A DNA stretch of 64,000 bases, taken from contig NZ_CP118166.1 of the NCBI RefSeq assembly GCF_028748065.1, positions 3,115,501-3,179,500 of the forward strand, written 5' to 3'. Source of the stretch: Hyphococcus flavus. GTDB lineage: Bacteria > Pseudomonadota > Alphaproteobacteria > Caulobacterales > Parvularculaceae. This document shows positions 27,636 to 37,265 of the stretch, piece after piece; position 1 is the first letter of the stretch, and each line of letters begins with the position of its first letter. Both the position numbers and the translations under genes were made by a program. The notes under the pieces were generated by a model. The model saw nothing but the letters and a program-made list of their open reading frames with translations, searched no databases and had not been told where the DNA came from.

Positions 27636-28091
27636 TTAAAATGGAATGTCGTCATCCAACTCATAACTTTGTCCGCCTGAAGAACGGCTTTGGTCTGACA
27701 TTCCGTTATCGTTGTTATCATAACCGCCGCTTGAACCGCTGCGACCGTCCAACATCGTCAATGTCGAGTTGAATCCCTGCAGCACAACCTCTGTTGAGTA
27801 GCGGTCATTGCCGTTTTGATCCTGCCATTTACGTGTTTGCAGCTGACCTTCGAGGTAAACCTTCGAACCTTTCTTCAGATATTGCTCAACAACGCGGCAA
27901 AGACCTTCGTTAAAGATGACAACGCGGTGCCATTCGGTTTTTTCGCGTCGTTCGCCGGTATTTCTGTCTTTCCAGTTCTCTGAAGTCGCAACAGACAGGT
28001 TTGCAATCGGTCTGCCGTCTTTTGTCTGACGAATTTCCGGATCAGCGCCCAGATTGCCCACCAAAATCACTTTATTGACGCTGCCAGCCAT
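27636..28091 (-). CDS. ssb: single-stranded DNA-binding protein
   Basis: A 151 aa OB-fold protein that coats single-stranded DNA in replication and repair. N-terminal [21 protein letters not shown], central EWHRVVIFN and [19 protein letters not shown] are typical, followed by a Gly/Ser/Asn-rich linker and the acidic tip DDDIPF that recruits partner proteins. It is divergent from uvrA, and the shared spacer has a LexA box. Confidence 0.97.
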   Translation of the reverse strand: MAGSVNKVILVGNLGADPEIRQTKDGRPIANLSVATSENWKDRNTGERREKTEWHRVVIFNEGLCRVVEQYLKKGSKVYLEGQLQTRKWQDQNGNDRYSTEVVLQGFNSTLTMLDGRSGSSGGYDNNDNGMSDQSRSSGGQSYELDDDIPF

Positions 28092-28193
28092 AATTTTCTC
28101 CTGAAATTCGAATTATTGAAGCTCATCGCGCGGATTCGGCGCCCGCTCAACGATTGGTATTCCACAACGTAGATACTTGATTTCCGGACAAAT

Positions 28194-28208
28194 GTTCACA
28201 CCTTGTTC
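28194..28208 (+). promoter_or_regulatory. LexA (SOS) box upstream of uvrA
   Basis: GTTC-ACACCTT-GTTC, an exact match to the alphaproteobacterial GTTC-N7-GTTC LexA consensus, 77 bases before the uvrA start and 102 bases before ssb. It should make uvrA, perhaps also ssb, damage-inducible. Confidence 0.85.
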
Positions 28209-28285
28209 TTGCTGTCAACGCCGATATAAAGACGGACACGCATAACCGAACGCATTCGCCCCTATATAAAGAGACTGAAGCCCGC

Positions 28286-31219
28286 ATGAGTTTGAAATCG
28301 ATCCGCGTCGCCGGCGCGCGCGAGCACAATCTGAAAAACATCACCGTGGAGTTGCCCCGCGACAAGCTGATCGTAATGACCGGCCTGTCCGGTTCCGGCA
28401 AATCATCGCTCGCATTCGATACGATCTACGCAGAGGGGCAGCGGCGATATGTGGAAAGTCTGTCCGCTTATGCTCGTCAGTTCCTGGAAATGATGCAAAA
28501 GCCGGATGTGGACCAGATAGACGGTCTGTCGCCTGCAATCTCCATCGAACAGAAGACGACATCGCGCAATCCGCGCTCAACCGTCGGCACGGTGACGGAG
28601 ATTTACGACTATATGCGCCTGTTATGGGCGCGTGTGGGCGTTCCCTATTCGCCAGAGACAGGTTTGCCGATCACCTCGCAGACCGTGACGGAAATGGTCG
28701 ACCGTTTGATGAATGAAGGCGACGGCGCGCGTTTTTACCTGCTGGCGCCGATCATTCGCGGTCGTAAGGGCGAATATCGCAAGGAATTCGCCGAACTTCA
28801 GAAAAAGGGCTTTCAGCGCGTCAAAGTCGACGGCGAGTATTACGAAATCGCTGACGTTCCGAAGCTCAACAAGAAGATCAAGCACGATATCGAAGTGGTC
28901 GTTGACCGCATTGTCATCAAAGACGGCATTCAATCGCGCCTGGCGGAGTCGTTCGAAACTGCGCTCGAACTCGCCGATGGCATCGCCATTGCGGAGTCCG
29001 CGGATAAAAAAGACGACAAAGACGTACCGCAACGCACAATTTTTTCCGCAAAATTCGCCTGCCCCGTTTCCGGTTTCACCATCGATGAGATCGAACCGCG
29101 TCTCTTTTCGTTCAACGCGCCTGCCGGCGCCTGCCCATCCTGTGACGGGCTGGGTACGGAAATGATATTCGACGAGGAACTCGTCGTGCCGGACGGTTCG
29201 CTCGCGCTGAACAACGGCGCCATCGCGCCCTGGTCGAAAGGCACCTCGCCCTATTACGCACAGACGCTTCAGGCGCTGGCGCGAAAATACAAATTCAAAG
29301 TGACAACGCCGTGGGATGAACTCGACGACATCGCGCAGGACGTGGTGCTGTGGGGCACGGACGATGAAGAAGTGAAGTTCATCTACGCCGATGGCGCTCG
29401 CAAGTTTGAAACCGTCAAACCATTCGAAGGCGTCATTCCCAACCTTGAGCGCCGCTGGCGCGAAACAGACTCAGCATGGGTGCGTGAGGAGCTGTCGCGG
29501 TTCCAATCCATCACCCATTGCGAGAGCTGCAACGGCTTGCGCCTCAAACCCGAGGCCCTCGCCGTCAAGATCGACAAACTGTCGATTTCCGAAGCCACGG
29601 CCTTTTCCATAAAACGCGCGGGCGAATGGTTCGACGGGCTGGAGAAAAAGCTCACCAAGAAACAGATGGAAATCGCCGCGCGCATCCTGAAGGAAATCCG
29701 CGAGCGGCTTTCCTTCCTCAATAATGTCGGGCTCGACTACCTTACCCTGTCGCGCAATTCCGGCACGTTGTCAGGCGGCGAGTCCCAGCGCATTCGTCTC
29801 GCATCACAGATCGGCTCGGGCCTCACCGGCGTTCTTTATGTCCTCGACGAACCGTCCATCGGCCTGCACCAGCGCGACAACGAACGCCTCTTGGAAACGC
29901 TGATGCGCCTGCGCGACATCGGCAATTCGGTGATCGTTGTCGAACATGATGAGGAGGCGATCCGCGCCGCTGACCATGTGGTCGATATTGGGCCCGGCGC
30001 CGGCGTTCATGGCGGCCAGATTGTCGCCGAAGGCGCCGTCAAAGACATCATGAACGCGAAAACCTCGCTCACCGGCGATTACTTGGCTGGGCGCCGCGAA
30101 GTGCCCGTCCCTGCGGAACGCCGTCCGTTCAACAAGCGCAAGGTGATCAAGGTCACGGGCGCCACGGCGAACAACCTCAAAAACGTGACGGCGGAAGTGC
30201 CCATTGGCCTTCTCACCTGCGTCACCGGCGTATCGGGCGGCGGCAAGTCGACCCTAATCATCGAAACGCTGTACAAGGCGGCGGCGCGGCGGCTCTACAA
30301 TTCGAAAGACGCACCCGCCGAACACAAAAACATCGCGGGCCTCGAAAATTTCGACAAGGTCATCGACATCGACCAGTCGCCAATCGGCCGCACGCCGCGT
30401 TCGAACCCCGCAACATACACCGGCGCGTTCACGCCGATCCGCGACTGGTTTGCCGGCCTGCCCGAAGCGAAGGCGCGCGGCTACAAACCCGGGCGGTTTT
30501 CGTTCAACGTCAAGGGCGGGCGCTGCGAGGCGTGCCAGGGCGACGGCGTCATCAAGATCGAGATGCACTTCCTCCCCGACGTTTACGTCACCTGCGACGT
30601 CTGCAAGGGCGCGCGCTACAACCGCGAAACGCTGGAGGTGAAGTTCAAGGGCAAGTCCATCGCCGACGTCCTCGACATGACGGTCGAAGAAGGCGCGGAG
30701 TTTTTCAAAGCCGTGCCGTCGATCCGCGACAAGCTGGAAACGCTCAACCGCGTCGGCCTCTCCTACATCAAGATCGGGCAGCAGGCGACGACGCTGTCGG
30801 GCGGCGAGGCGCAGCGCGTGAAACTGTCGAAGGAACTGTCGAAACGCGCCACCGGCCGCACGCTTTATATTCTCGATGAGCCGACGACCGGCCTCCACTT
30901 CGAGGATGTACGCAAACTGATGGAAGTCATTCAGGAGCTGACCGACGGCGGCAACACCGTCATCGTCATTGAACATAATCTCGACGTCATCAAACAGGCC
31001 GACTGGATATTGGACTTAGGACCCGAAGGCGGTGACGGCGGCGGCGAGATCGTAGCGGCGGGAACGCCGGAAGACGTCGCCAAGATCGCGAAGAGTTATA
31101 CGGGCAAGTTTTTGAAGCCGCTTCTCATGGGCAAGTCAAAAACGACGGCTTCAAAACCCCGCGCCAAATCCGCAACGCCGAAGAGAACTAACGCTAAAAA
31201 GAATAACAGAGCCGCTTAG
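28286..31219 (+). CDS. uvrA: excinuclease ABC subunit A
   Basis: DNA-damage recognition ATPase of nucleotide excision repair, 977 aa. Two ABC modules are complete: first Walker [10 protein letters not shown] (33-41) and signature LSGGESQRI; second Walker [10 protein letters not shown] (about 649-657), signature LSGGEAQRV and Walker [13 protein letters not shown]. Zinc-finger cysteines are present (CPSCDGLG and [16 protein letters not shown] and CDVCKGARY). After the usual end it has a basic tail of about 30 residues ([19 protein letters not shown]). Preceded by a LexA box. Confidence 0.97.
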   Translation: MSLKSIRVAGAREHNLKNITVELPRDKLIVMTGLSGSGKSSLAFDTIYAEGQRRYVESLSAYARQFLEMMQKPDVDQIDGLSPAISIEQKTTSRNPRSTVGTVTEIYDYMRLLWARVGVPYSPETGLPITSQTVTEMVDRLMNEGDGARFYLLAPIIRGRKGEYRKEFAELQKKGFQRVKVDGEYYEIADVPKLNKKIKHDIEVVVDRIVIKDGIQSRLAESFETALELADGIAIAESADKKDDKDVPQRTIFSAKFACPVSGFTIDEIEPRLFSFNAPAGACPSCDGLGTEMIFDEELVVPDGSLALNNGAIAPWSKGTSPYYAQTLQALARKYKFKVTTPWDELDDIAQDVVLWGTDDEEVKFIYADGARKFETVKPFEGVIPNLERRWRETDSAWVREELSRFQSITHCESCNGLRLKPEALAVKIDKLSISEATAFSIKRAGEWFDGLEKKLTKKQMEIAARILKEIRERLSFLNNVGLDYLTLSRNSGTLSGGESQRIRLASQIGSGLTGVLYVLDEPSIGLHQRDNERLLETLMRLRDIGNSVIVVEHDEEAIRAADHVVDIGPGAGVHGGQIVAEGAVKDIMNAKTSLTGDYLAGRREVPVPAERRPFNKRKVIKVTGATANNLKNVTAEVPIGLLTCVTGVSGGGKSTLIIETLYKAAARRLYNSKDAPAEHKNIAGLENFDKVIDIDQSPIGRTPRSNPATYTGAFTPIRDWFAGLPEAKARGYKPGRFSFNVKGGRCEACQGDGVIKIEMHFLPDVYVTCDVCKGARYNRETLEVKFKGKSIADVLDMTVEEGAEFFKAVPSIRDKLETLNRVGLSYIKIGQQATTLSGGEAQRVKLSKELSKRATGRTLYILDEPTTGLHFEDVRKLMEVIQELTDGGNTVIVIEHNLDVIKQADWILDLGPEGGDGGGEIVAAGTPEDVAKIAKSYTGKFLKPLLMGKSKTTASKPRAKSATPKRTNAKKNNRAA

Positions 31220-31237
31220 TGTTCAAACCTGGAATTA

Positions 31238-32257
31238 TTAGACCTGCAAGGCTGATATAAGTTTTGCAAGCTGCCGGCCATCAGGATTTCTAAGATCAGC
31301 CCACTGAAACTGTTTTAAAAATAGCGGAAGCTCTGGAGGCCGTTCAGGATTCCCGATTATTACGGGTATTATTTTACAATTACGATTTGCGAACTCGCTT
31401 ATAAAAGCTCGCCTTTCAATATCTTGCCAGGGGCCTAAACCGCTATTTCCAACTATGATTAAACAGGACCCTATGCCAGAAATTGTGTCTTCCAGCACTT
31501 TTTGCCATATGTCACCGGGGCCAATCTGCTCCTCATCCAACCAGGTTCGTATGCCCACATTCTTTAATGCCTCATTCAACGTTCTCACTTGCGCCTTATC
31601 TTGGTTATTATGACATAAAAAAGTAGCCGGGCTTTCTTTGAGTGTATTTTGCTCAATTTTTTTTGTTTCAGGATCGGACAAAATATCAACGTCACGCCTA
31701 CAAGCTGATGAGATCGAGTTTAATATAGAAGTGATTTCTTTAAACTCTTGAGATTCCAAATATTCATTTTCGGCGCTAGCCGTTTTGCACCTGTCACATA
31801 CAAAGGCCGTCCTCATGCCGATATCTATTCCGGTCTTGTCCCAAAAAAAATCATTTATGCAGCCTGTAGTATTGTCGTGATTGCCTCCGATTTGCATTTG
31901 GTATTTTATAATAATTTGGCAGATGAGGTAGGCTACGCCGTTGGACATAGGAAGACCGGTCAGATACGACCATCCCGACAGGGATAAAATATATATGTCA
32001 TCAATACCTTCGAAAAAGTAGTTATTTTCATATGGAATTGCTGTCGCAAAAATGGCCATATCCATTGATTTCAACTCATCCCGCAATGGCTGGCTGAATT
32101 TTGAAATCTCATCATTATACGAAACTTCATCGCTCTCGAAACGAAATTTCGAACCAATTTCGTGAAGCGTGATAAATTTTGAATGCGTATGAAAAAATTG
32201 CATAAAACTGGGAATATGAAGAGGAATGGTATTATCTATACCAATAGCAATTCTCAC
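31238..32257 (-). CDS. TIR-domain protein, candidate antiphage effector
   Basis: A 339 aa protein with a C-terminal TIR domain (about 211-323): ATFLCHNNQDK (beta A), RTWLDEEQIGPGDIWQKVLE (BB loop region), CLIIVGNSGLGPWQDIERRAF with Glu281 at the position of the catalytic Glu of NAD-cleaving TIRs, and KIIPVIIG. The N-terminal domain (1-165) is not recognised; it has a possible metal site around GGNHDNTTGCINDFFWDKTGID and Cys154/Cys157 and could be the sensor or a second enzyme. Start is GTG 32257 with GGGGAA upstream. The gene is far more AT-rich than its neighbours and stands alone, which suggests recent acquisition. Confidence 0.75.
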   Translation of the reverse strand: MRIAIGIDNTIPLHIPSFMQFFHTHSKFITLHEIGSKFRFESDEVSYNDEISKFSQPLRDELKSMDMAIFATAIPYENNYFFEGIDDIYILSLSGWSYLTGLPMSNGVAYLICQIIIKYQMQIGGNHDNTTGCINDFFWDKTGIDIGMRTAFVCDRCKTASAENEYLESQEFKEITSILNSISSACRRDVDILSDPETKKIEQNTLKESPATFLCHNNQDKAQVRTLNEALKNVGIRTWLDEEQIGPGDIWQKVLEDTISGIGSCLIIVGNSGLGPWQDIERRAFISEFANRNCKIIPVIIGNPERPPELPLFLKQFQWADLRNPDGRQLAKLISALQV

Positions 32258-32364
32258 AATATTCCCCTTATTTTAGTTTCGCTGGAATATAAAATATAAT
32301 ATAGTAGTAGTACAAGTGTGTATTAACTAACATAGTATGATTTGCGAAAACGTAATACGCTAAT

Positions 32365-32392
32365 CTGGGTCCCGGTTCGGAGGCCGGGATGA
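32365..32392. repeat. dispersed palindromic element, copy B
   Basis: CTGGGTCCCGG-TTCGGAG-GCCGGGATGA, related to the element at 26363. It marks the right edge of the AT-rich TIR gene segment. Confidence 0.5.
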
Positions 32393-32428
32393 TAATGCTC
32401 GAGAAATTGCCTCACATATCCTCTCCCC

Positions 32429-32779
32429 ATGACCAAACACCGCATCTATACAATGAGCTTCGCCAAGGTTTACCCGCTTTATGTGGCGAAGGCGGAGAAG
32501 AAGGACCGCACGAAAGCGGAAGTTGACAAGATCATCCGCTGGCTGACGGGCTATAGTCCGCAAAAGCTGAATGGCCAGATCAAGAAACAGGTCGACTTTG
32601 AGACATTCTTCGCCGAGGCGCCGAAACTGAATCCGTCGCGGGCGCTTATCAAGGGCGTTGTCTGCGGCGTGCGGGTGGAAGAAGTCGAAGAGCCGCTGAT
32701 GCGCGAGATACGCTATCTCGACAAGCTGATCGACGAACTCGCGCGCGGCAAGGCGATGGAAAAGATCCTGCGTCAATAG
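32429..32779 (+). CDS. DUF2200 family protein
   Basis: A 116 aa cytoplasmic protein matching DUF2200 throughout: [34 protein letters not shown] and [19 protein letters not shown]. Similar proteins occur widely in bacteria; the function is not known to me. Single gene. Confidence 0.85.
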   Translation: MTKHRIYTMSFAKVYPLYVAKAEKKDRTKAEVDKIIRWLTGYSPQKLNGQIKKQVDFETFFAEAPKLNPSRALIKGVVCGVRVEEVEEPLMREIRYLDKLIDELARGKAMEKILRQ

Positions 32780-32921
32780 GCCGGCGCTCGCCTTATGCGT
32801 GCGCCAGCGGCGCCCATCTGACTGCAACTGACATTTCTGGAGAGTTTTTTCGCCATTCGCGTTGACTTCGTGCAATGCACAACGCATTGGTAAATTATCT
32901 AATTCTGTTGGGGGACTTTCC

Positions 32922-33548
32922 ATGAAGAAACTGCTTGCTGGCCTCGCGGCCGCATTTTTAACGATCGGCAACGCCAGCGCTGCGTTGCTCGTCAGCTTTG
33001 ACTCACTTACGGGCATCAGCAGCAGCGGCGGCTCCAATGACGGCGGCGCCTTCTTTGATACAGGGGTTACCCAAGGGAACGCGTTCGATAATGTAAATAA
33101 CGGCTCCCTGCCAAAGCTGTTCGGCGATACGCTCATTACGTCCGACACGGTGCTCACCAGCACTTCAGGCGCCGGATTCGATTATTTTGCTGACCTCGTC
33201 ACGAATGGCGTTGATGACGTCAATTACAACGCCTTATGGCGAAATGTTGGCGGTTCCCCGGTTCTCGCATCGGTTGGCTCCGGCAATGAATCATTTGTTT
33301 ACGGCAGCGCAAGCTCAGCCAGCCTGAACGGCATCGATTTGCAGGGTTATGTCATCACGTCGATCGTGCTGACGATCACCAACTTTTCCGCGCCGGTCAA
33401 CGCCAACGGCTACAGCATCAACTTTGACTACAAATTAGAGGTTTTCGGCGAACTCGCTGAAGTTCCACTGCCGGCCGCTGCGCCGCTGATGCTGATGGGG
33501 CTCGGCGGTATTGCTGCGCTGCGCCGTCGCCGGTCAAAGACTGCATAG
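32922..33548 (+). CDS. exported protein with VPLPA-CTERM sorting tail
   Basis: A 208 aa protein with a signal peptide (MKKLLAGLAAAFLTIGNASA), a Ser/Gly/Asn-rich beta domain, and a C-terminal sorting signal: VPLPAAAPLM, a hydrophobic stretch and RRRRSKTA. This is the VPLPA variant of PEP-CTERM, processed by an exosortase/archaeosortase-like enzyme in exopolysaccharide-producing bacteria. No exosortase gene is in the window. The start at ATG 32922 follows GGGGGA; the frame extends further 5' without support. Confidence 0.75.
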   Translation: MKKLLAGLAAAFLTIGNASAALLVSFDSLTGISSSGGSNDGGAFFDTGVTQGNAFDNVNNGSLPKLFGDTLITSDTVLTSTSGAGFDYFADLVTNGVDDVNYNALWRNVGGSPVLASVGSGNESFVYGSASSASLNGIDLQGYVITSIVLTITNFSAPVNANGYSINFDYKLEVFGELAEVPLPAAAPLMLMGLGGIAALRRRRSKTA

Positions 33549-33640
33549 CAACACATGCTACTTGGGGGGATAAGCCCCCCAACCTTGACACCGCGCCAGA
33601 CACACCCTCACCATTCACAAAAACCGAAGGGAGGGCCGTC

Positions 33641-34132
33641 ATGCTACGGACAATGAAAGTTCTGCTGATTCTCAGCATTGCTGGCTGGGCGCTGTTGGGC
33701 GCGGTGGAGAATGTGGTTGACTGGAGCGGCACGACGGGGGCCGTGGGCGCGGTCACCTCCATGGCGACGTTCGAGGGCGGCGGCGATAGCTGGAAAGCGA
33801 CATCGAACCCCGTCTGGATCATGGCGGGCTCTATTTTCATCCTTGTCCTGAAAATCATCGCCGGCCTGTTGTGCCTTGCCGGCGCTGCCGCCATGTGGTC
33901 AGCGCGCGCAAGCGACGCCGCAGCGTTCCAGAAATCCAAAAGCCTCGCGCTCGCCGGCTGCGGCGCCGCCATGTTCATGCTGTTCGCCGGCTGGATCGTC
34001 ATCGCCGAGGTCTGGTATGAAACCTGGCGCTCTGACGTCTTTCGCGACCTCGCGCTAAACTCCGCCTTCCGCTATTGCGGCATGATCGGCGTGATGGCGT
34101 TGTTCGTCGGAATGCGGGACGAGGAAGCGTGA
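33641..34132 (+). CDS. DUF2165 small integral membrane protein
   Basis: A 163 aa protein with about four membrane segments (about 6-24, 57-83, 99-121, 142-157) and the conserved NVVDWSGT and VWIMAGSIFI segments of DUF2165. Function unknown. Ribosome site GAAGGGAGGG precedes ATG 33641. Confidence 0.75.
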   Translation: MLRTMKVLLILSIAGWALLGAVENVVDWSGTTGAVGAVTSMATFEGGGDSWKATSNPVWIMAGSIFILVLKIIAGLLCLAGAAAMWSARASDAAAFQKSKSLALAGCGAAMFMLFAGWIVIAEVWYETWRSDVFRDLALNSAFRYCGMIGVMALFVGMRDEEA

Positions 34133-34203
34133 TTTGATTTTGCGGCTTTGCTTTTGCATCTTTGGCGGTACGCCTCGTCAGATATAGAGTTAAGGAGGGC
34201 TCC

Positions 34204-34674
34204 TTGGAATTCACACGCAAGCAGTTGCCGGAGCAGCATTACCTTTACGTTGATCGCGAGACAGCGATGGATGCAAAAGCTATTGGCGAAGCCATGGGCT
34301 CCGGTTTTGGCGAGGTGTTCGGGTTCACCCAAGCCAAGGGCGTGACGCCAATCTCCATGCCGTCATCCATTTATCTGGAAATGCCGACTGACAGTAAGAT
34401 GAAGTTTCGCGCCGCCGTGTTTGTGAGCGCCGATGACGCGGCCAAAGCGGAAGGCAATGTCAAGGCGGACGTCTTAGCGGCCGGCGAAGCGGTAACCGGC
34501 ACACATGTAGGTCCCTACGCTTCACTCAACCAGAGCCATAAGGCGCTGTGGGATTACGTTGAAACGAATAATCTCGGCAAGGCCATGCCGGTGTGGGAAA
34601 TATATGTGGATGATCCAACTAATACGCCGGAAGAAAAGCTGCGCACGGAGATTTATCGTTCTATAGCGTCATAG
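34204..34674 (+). CDS. GyrI-like small-molecule-binding domain protein
   Basis: Stand-alone GyrI-like domain, 156 aa, beginning EFTRKQLPEQHYLYVDRET and containing SIYLEMPTD, GTHVGPYASLNQSHKALWDYV and MPVWEIYVDDPTNTPEEKLRTEIY. Such proteins bind or degrade small toxic compounds, or mimic the effector domain of AraC-type regulators. The start is a TTG at 34204 with AAGGAGG five bases before it; another TTG at 34162 has no such site. Confidence 0.8.
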   Translation: MEFTRKQLPEQHYLYVDRETAMDAKAIGEAMGSGFGEVFGFTQAKGVTPISMPSSIYLEMPTDSKMKFRAAVFVSADDAAKAEGNVKADVLAAGEAVTGTHVGPYASLNQSHKALWDYVETNNLGKAMPVWEIYVDDPTNTPEEKLRTEIYRSIAS

Positions 34675-34688
34675 TCTGACTTCACAGC

Positions 34689-35033
34689 TTAGTCCAACAT
34701 GCGCCGCACGAGCATCTTGCGGCACTGTTCGACTTTCTCATGGGCGAGCAACAGTTCTGTCTTCGCTTTTGAAAGCGCCTGCATGGCGACCTCAACATCA
34801 GAGCCTTTGATCCATCCGGTCAGCGCCTGCACGTCCTCAAGGTTTTCAGACACAAGATTTGCGGTTTCACCTTCCAGCACCTGAAACCGGTGTGAACAGA
34901 AGTCGCCATCCTGCGATTTGCCGCAACTACACATGGCCTGAAGATTTCCGAGATCATTCGTATCGCGCTCGACCGTGACGTCATAGACATTGTCGTCTTC
35001 GGCCATAATTGAAAATTTCAGCGTCTCTTTCAT
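34689..35033 (-). CDS. small SWIM-like zinc-finger protein
   Basis: A 114 aa protein with a CxC...CxH cluster (MCSCGKSQDGDFCSHRF), the SWIM-type zinc-binding pattern, and a C-terminal helical part (ALSKAKTELLLAHEKVEQC). Probably binds nucleic acid or a partner protein; no family name is known to me. Start ATG 35033 has AAGGA upstream. Confidence 0.65.
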   Translation of the reverse strand: MKETLKFSIMAEDDNVYDVTVERDTNDLGNLQAMCSCGKSQDGDFCSHRFQVLEGETANLVSENLEDVQALTGWIKGSDVEVAMQALSKAKTELLLAHEKVEQCRKMLVRRMLD

Positions 35034-35069
35034 TCTTTTTTCCTTTTGACGAAACGGGCGTTGCAATGT

Positions 35070-35888
35070 CTACTGAACAGGCTGCACCGCTGCGCAGGCA
35101 TAAGGCGGCGGCGCCGACGCAATGGCGTGCTGGTCAGAAAACCATTTTTTCTCCAGATCGTCCCAATAGCCTTCGAGATCCTGACCAATCACCCATTCGT
35201 TGAGCGCTTCGTGCAAGGCGTCGCTGTTCTGATCGGTGGCGAACGCTTCAATCGTACGGGTCAGGGCAAATTCGTGCGGCACAGTGAACTTTTTACTTTC
35301 AATGTCTTTCGCCATGTCGAGATAAGGATCGAATAATACGGCGCCGTCGACTTCCCCGCTCTCCATAGCTTCGAGAATCTGGGTGAACGAACTGAACCCC
35401 TTAAGGTCTGATCCTGGAAATTCACCATGAGCGACCATGCCGGAAACGCCGCCATGCTGAAACCCAATCCTGATATCCTTGCTGTTGATACCGCGCAGAG
35501 TTTTGGCCTTTTTCGCCTGGCGCTTCGTCATGATGACGAAATACTCAGTATCGTGATAAGGCAGCGAGAAATCGAGCAACCGTCGCCGCTCGGGCATATT
35601 GGAATAACCGGACGCGATTACGTCCGCCTCGCCTGAAAGCACCGCCTCAGCAAGGTCGCAGAAAGGCTTTTCGACATATTCTATATCAACGCCCAGATGC
35701 GCGCCCAGCCCTTGCGTGGAATCGATTTCAAAACCCGAAAGCGTTCCATCATCCGCCTTAATGACAAAAGGCGAAAGCGCCGCCACCGCCACGCGCAAGG
35801 TCCCACGCTGTTTGATTTCATCAAGATCAGCGGCGATTGCACTCGTCGTAAATAACAGAGCGAGCAAGATCGAAAACAAAATACGCAC
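35070..35888 (-). CDS. periplasmic solute-binding protein, amino-acid type (family 3)
   Basis: A 272 aa periplasmic protein starting at GTG 35888 (GGAAGG upstream), with signal peptide ending TSAIAA|DL. It has the bacterial family 3 binding fold: RGTLRVAVAALSPFVIKADDG, SGFEIDSTQGLGAHLG, GEADVIASGYSNMPERRRLLDFSLPY. No permease or ATPase genes follow, so it may work with a distant transporter or as a signalling subunit. Ligand unknown. Confidence 0.8.
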   Translation of the reverse strand: MRILFSILLALLFTTSAIAADLDEIKQRGTLRVAVAALSPFVIKADDGTLSGFEIDSTQGLGAHLGVDIEYVEKPFCDLAEAVLSGEADVIASGYSNMPERRRLLDFSLPYHDTEYFVIMTKRQAKKAKTLRGINSKDIRIGFQHGGVSGMVAHGEFPGSDLKGFSSFTQILEAMESGEVDGAVLFDPYLDMAKDIESKKFTVPHEFALTRTIEAFATDQNSDALHEALNEWVIGQDLEGYWDDLEKKWFSDQHAIASAPPPYACAAVQPVQ

Positions 35889-35904
35889 AAAAACCCTTCC
35901 GCAG

Positions 35905-36465
35905 TTAGAACAAAGCAATTCCCGCAATATAGCGATGGAGGTAAAGTGCAACGGCTACATAGGCAACGCCGCCGACGGCAATAGCGATCACGTCATTCAT
36001 GACCGGCCCGGCAGCGCGCACAGGCGCCTCGCGGCGCTTGACAGCAATACGGTCAATGACAGCAAAGGCGAGAAACGCGCCAAACAACATCACTGACCTT
36101 ACTTCGCCATTCACCAGCAGATGCGCAAACGCCCAGACTTTCACCCCGGCCAGCATGGGATGTTTTACAGCATTCGCAATTTTACCCGCAGGCAAATAGG
36201 CGGCAGCGAGTAATATGAACGCGACAAGAACGAGGAGATAGGTGACGTGCCGCATCCATAAGGGTGTTGAATACAGCACGCTTGCATCGGCGCCACGCCA
36301 TCCAAAAATAATCAGCACAAACCCGGCCAGCGATATGAGGGAATATAGCCCCTTGTACGGCCCCTCCCCAATCTTGCTGATCATGGCGCCGCGCGGCCCC
36401 CGCGCCAGCGCCGAAAAAAAGTGGGCCCCGAAGAAAATGATCAAACCGAGAATAAACAGCAACAT
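35905..36465 (-). CDS. NnrU family membrane protein
   Basis: A 186 aa integral membrane protein with five to six hydrophobic segments. NnrU-type motifs include FGAHFFSAL, GPYKGLYSLISLAGFVLIIFG, HPMLAGVKVWAFAHLLVNGE and AVIDRIAVKRR. NnrU and its relatives are linked to nitric oxide/nitrite reduction and are also related to isoprenoid-modifying enzymes. Start ATG 36465 has GGGAGA upstream. No denitrification gene is adjacent. Confidence 0.85.
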   Translation of the reverse strand: MLLFILGLIIFFGAHFFSALARGPRGAMISKIGEGPYKGLYSLISLAGFVLIIFGWRGADASVLYSTPLWMRHVTYLLVLVAFILLAAAYLPAGKIANAVKHPMLAGVKVWAFAHLLVNGEVRSVMLFGAFLAFAVIDRIAVKRREAPVRAAGPVMNDVIAIAVGGVAYVAVALYLHRYIAGIALF

Positions 36466-36502
36466 GTTCAGCGTCTCCCAAGTTGAACGAACAGGCGACG
36501 CG

Positions 36503-37030
36503 CTAATCGCCCTCGAACTCAACCAGCGCTGTGACTTTCTTTCCAAGCTTGCGGAGTTTGTCCGACCCGCCAAGATCGGGAAGATCAATCACGAAGGAAC
36601 ACAAAACGACCTCTCCGCCAGCCCGCTCGATCAGTTTAATGGCCGCCGCCGCTGTACCGCCCGTGGCGATCAGGTCGTCGACCAAAAGAACTTTTTCTCC
36701 TTGCTCAATCGCGTCCACATGGATTTCAACCTCATCGACGCCATATTCCAGCTCATAACTCTCGCCGATTGTCTTGTAAGGCAGCTTGCCTTTCTTGCGG
36801 ATCGGCACGAAGCCGATGGAAAGCTGGTGCGCGATAGCGCCGCCAAGGATGAACCCGCGCGCTTCGATGCCCGCCACTTTGTCGATTTTGGCCCCGGCAA
36901 GAGGTTGCACCAGTTCATCCACAGCCCGTCTGAACCCGCGCGCATCGGTTAAAAGCGTCGTTATATCCCGGAACATAATCCCCGGCTTAGGATAGTCGGG
37001 AATCGTACGAATGACGGATTTCAGATCCAT
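36503..37030 (-). CDS. apt: adenine phosphoribosyltransferase
   Basis: Purine salvage enzyme (adenine plus PRPP to AMP), 175 aa. It has [32 protein letters not shown] and the PRPP-binding loop [17 protein letters not shown]. Start ATG 37030 with AGGGGCG upstream gives the normal Apt length; the frame runs on 5' to 37084 without support. Confidence 0.95.
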   Translation of the reverse strand: MDLKSVIRTIPDYPKPGIMFRDITTLLTDARGFRRAVDELVQPLAGAKIDKVAGIEARGFILGGAIAHQLSIGFVPIRKKGKLPYKTIGESYELEYGVDEVEIHVDAIEQGEKVLLVDDLIATGGTAAAAIKLIERAGGEVVLCSFVIDLPDLGGSDKLRKLGKKVTALVEFEGD

Positions 37031-37265
37031 TTGCGCCCCTTGATTTTGCGAGTTGAGAATGACGGAGTCTGTGCTTTCCGGCAAGCTGGGCAGCCATAGA
37101 CGGCCTGGTTCAACCCTTTATTAGGCGCTGGCGAATAAACGACTCACCCCTGAATTCGCTCTTTTTATCCCGCCTGCCTTGCTCTCAACGGCGAAATACC
37201 GAGACTGGCCAGCCGGGGATCAACGCCCAAGACAAACATCGGAATTCACGCGAGGAGGGAAAACC

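Noticed and set aside
32360-33163. 267-codon minus-strand frame over the DUF2200 and VPLPA genes
   Set aside because: Antisense to two supported genes and spans their intergenic promoter.
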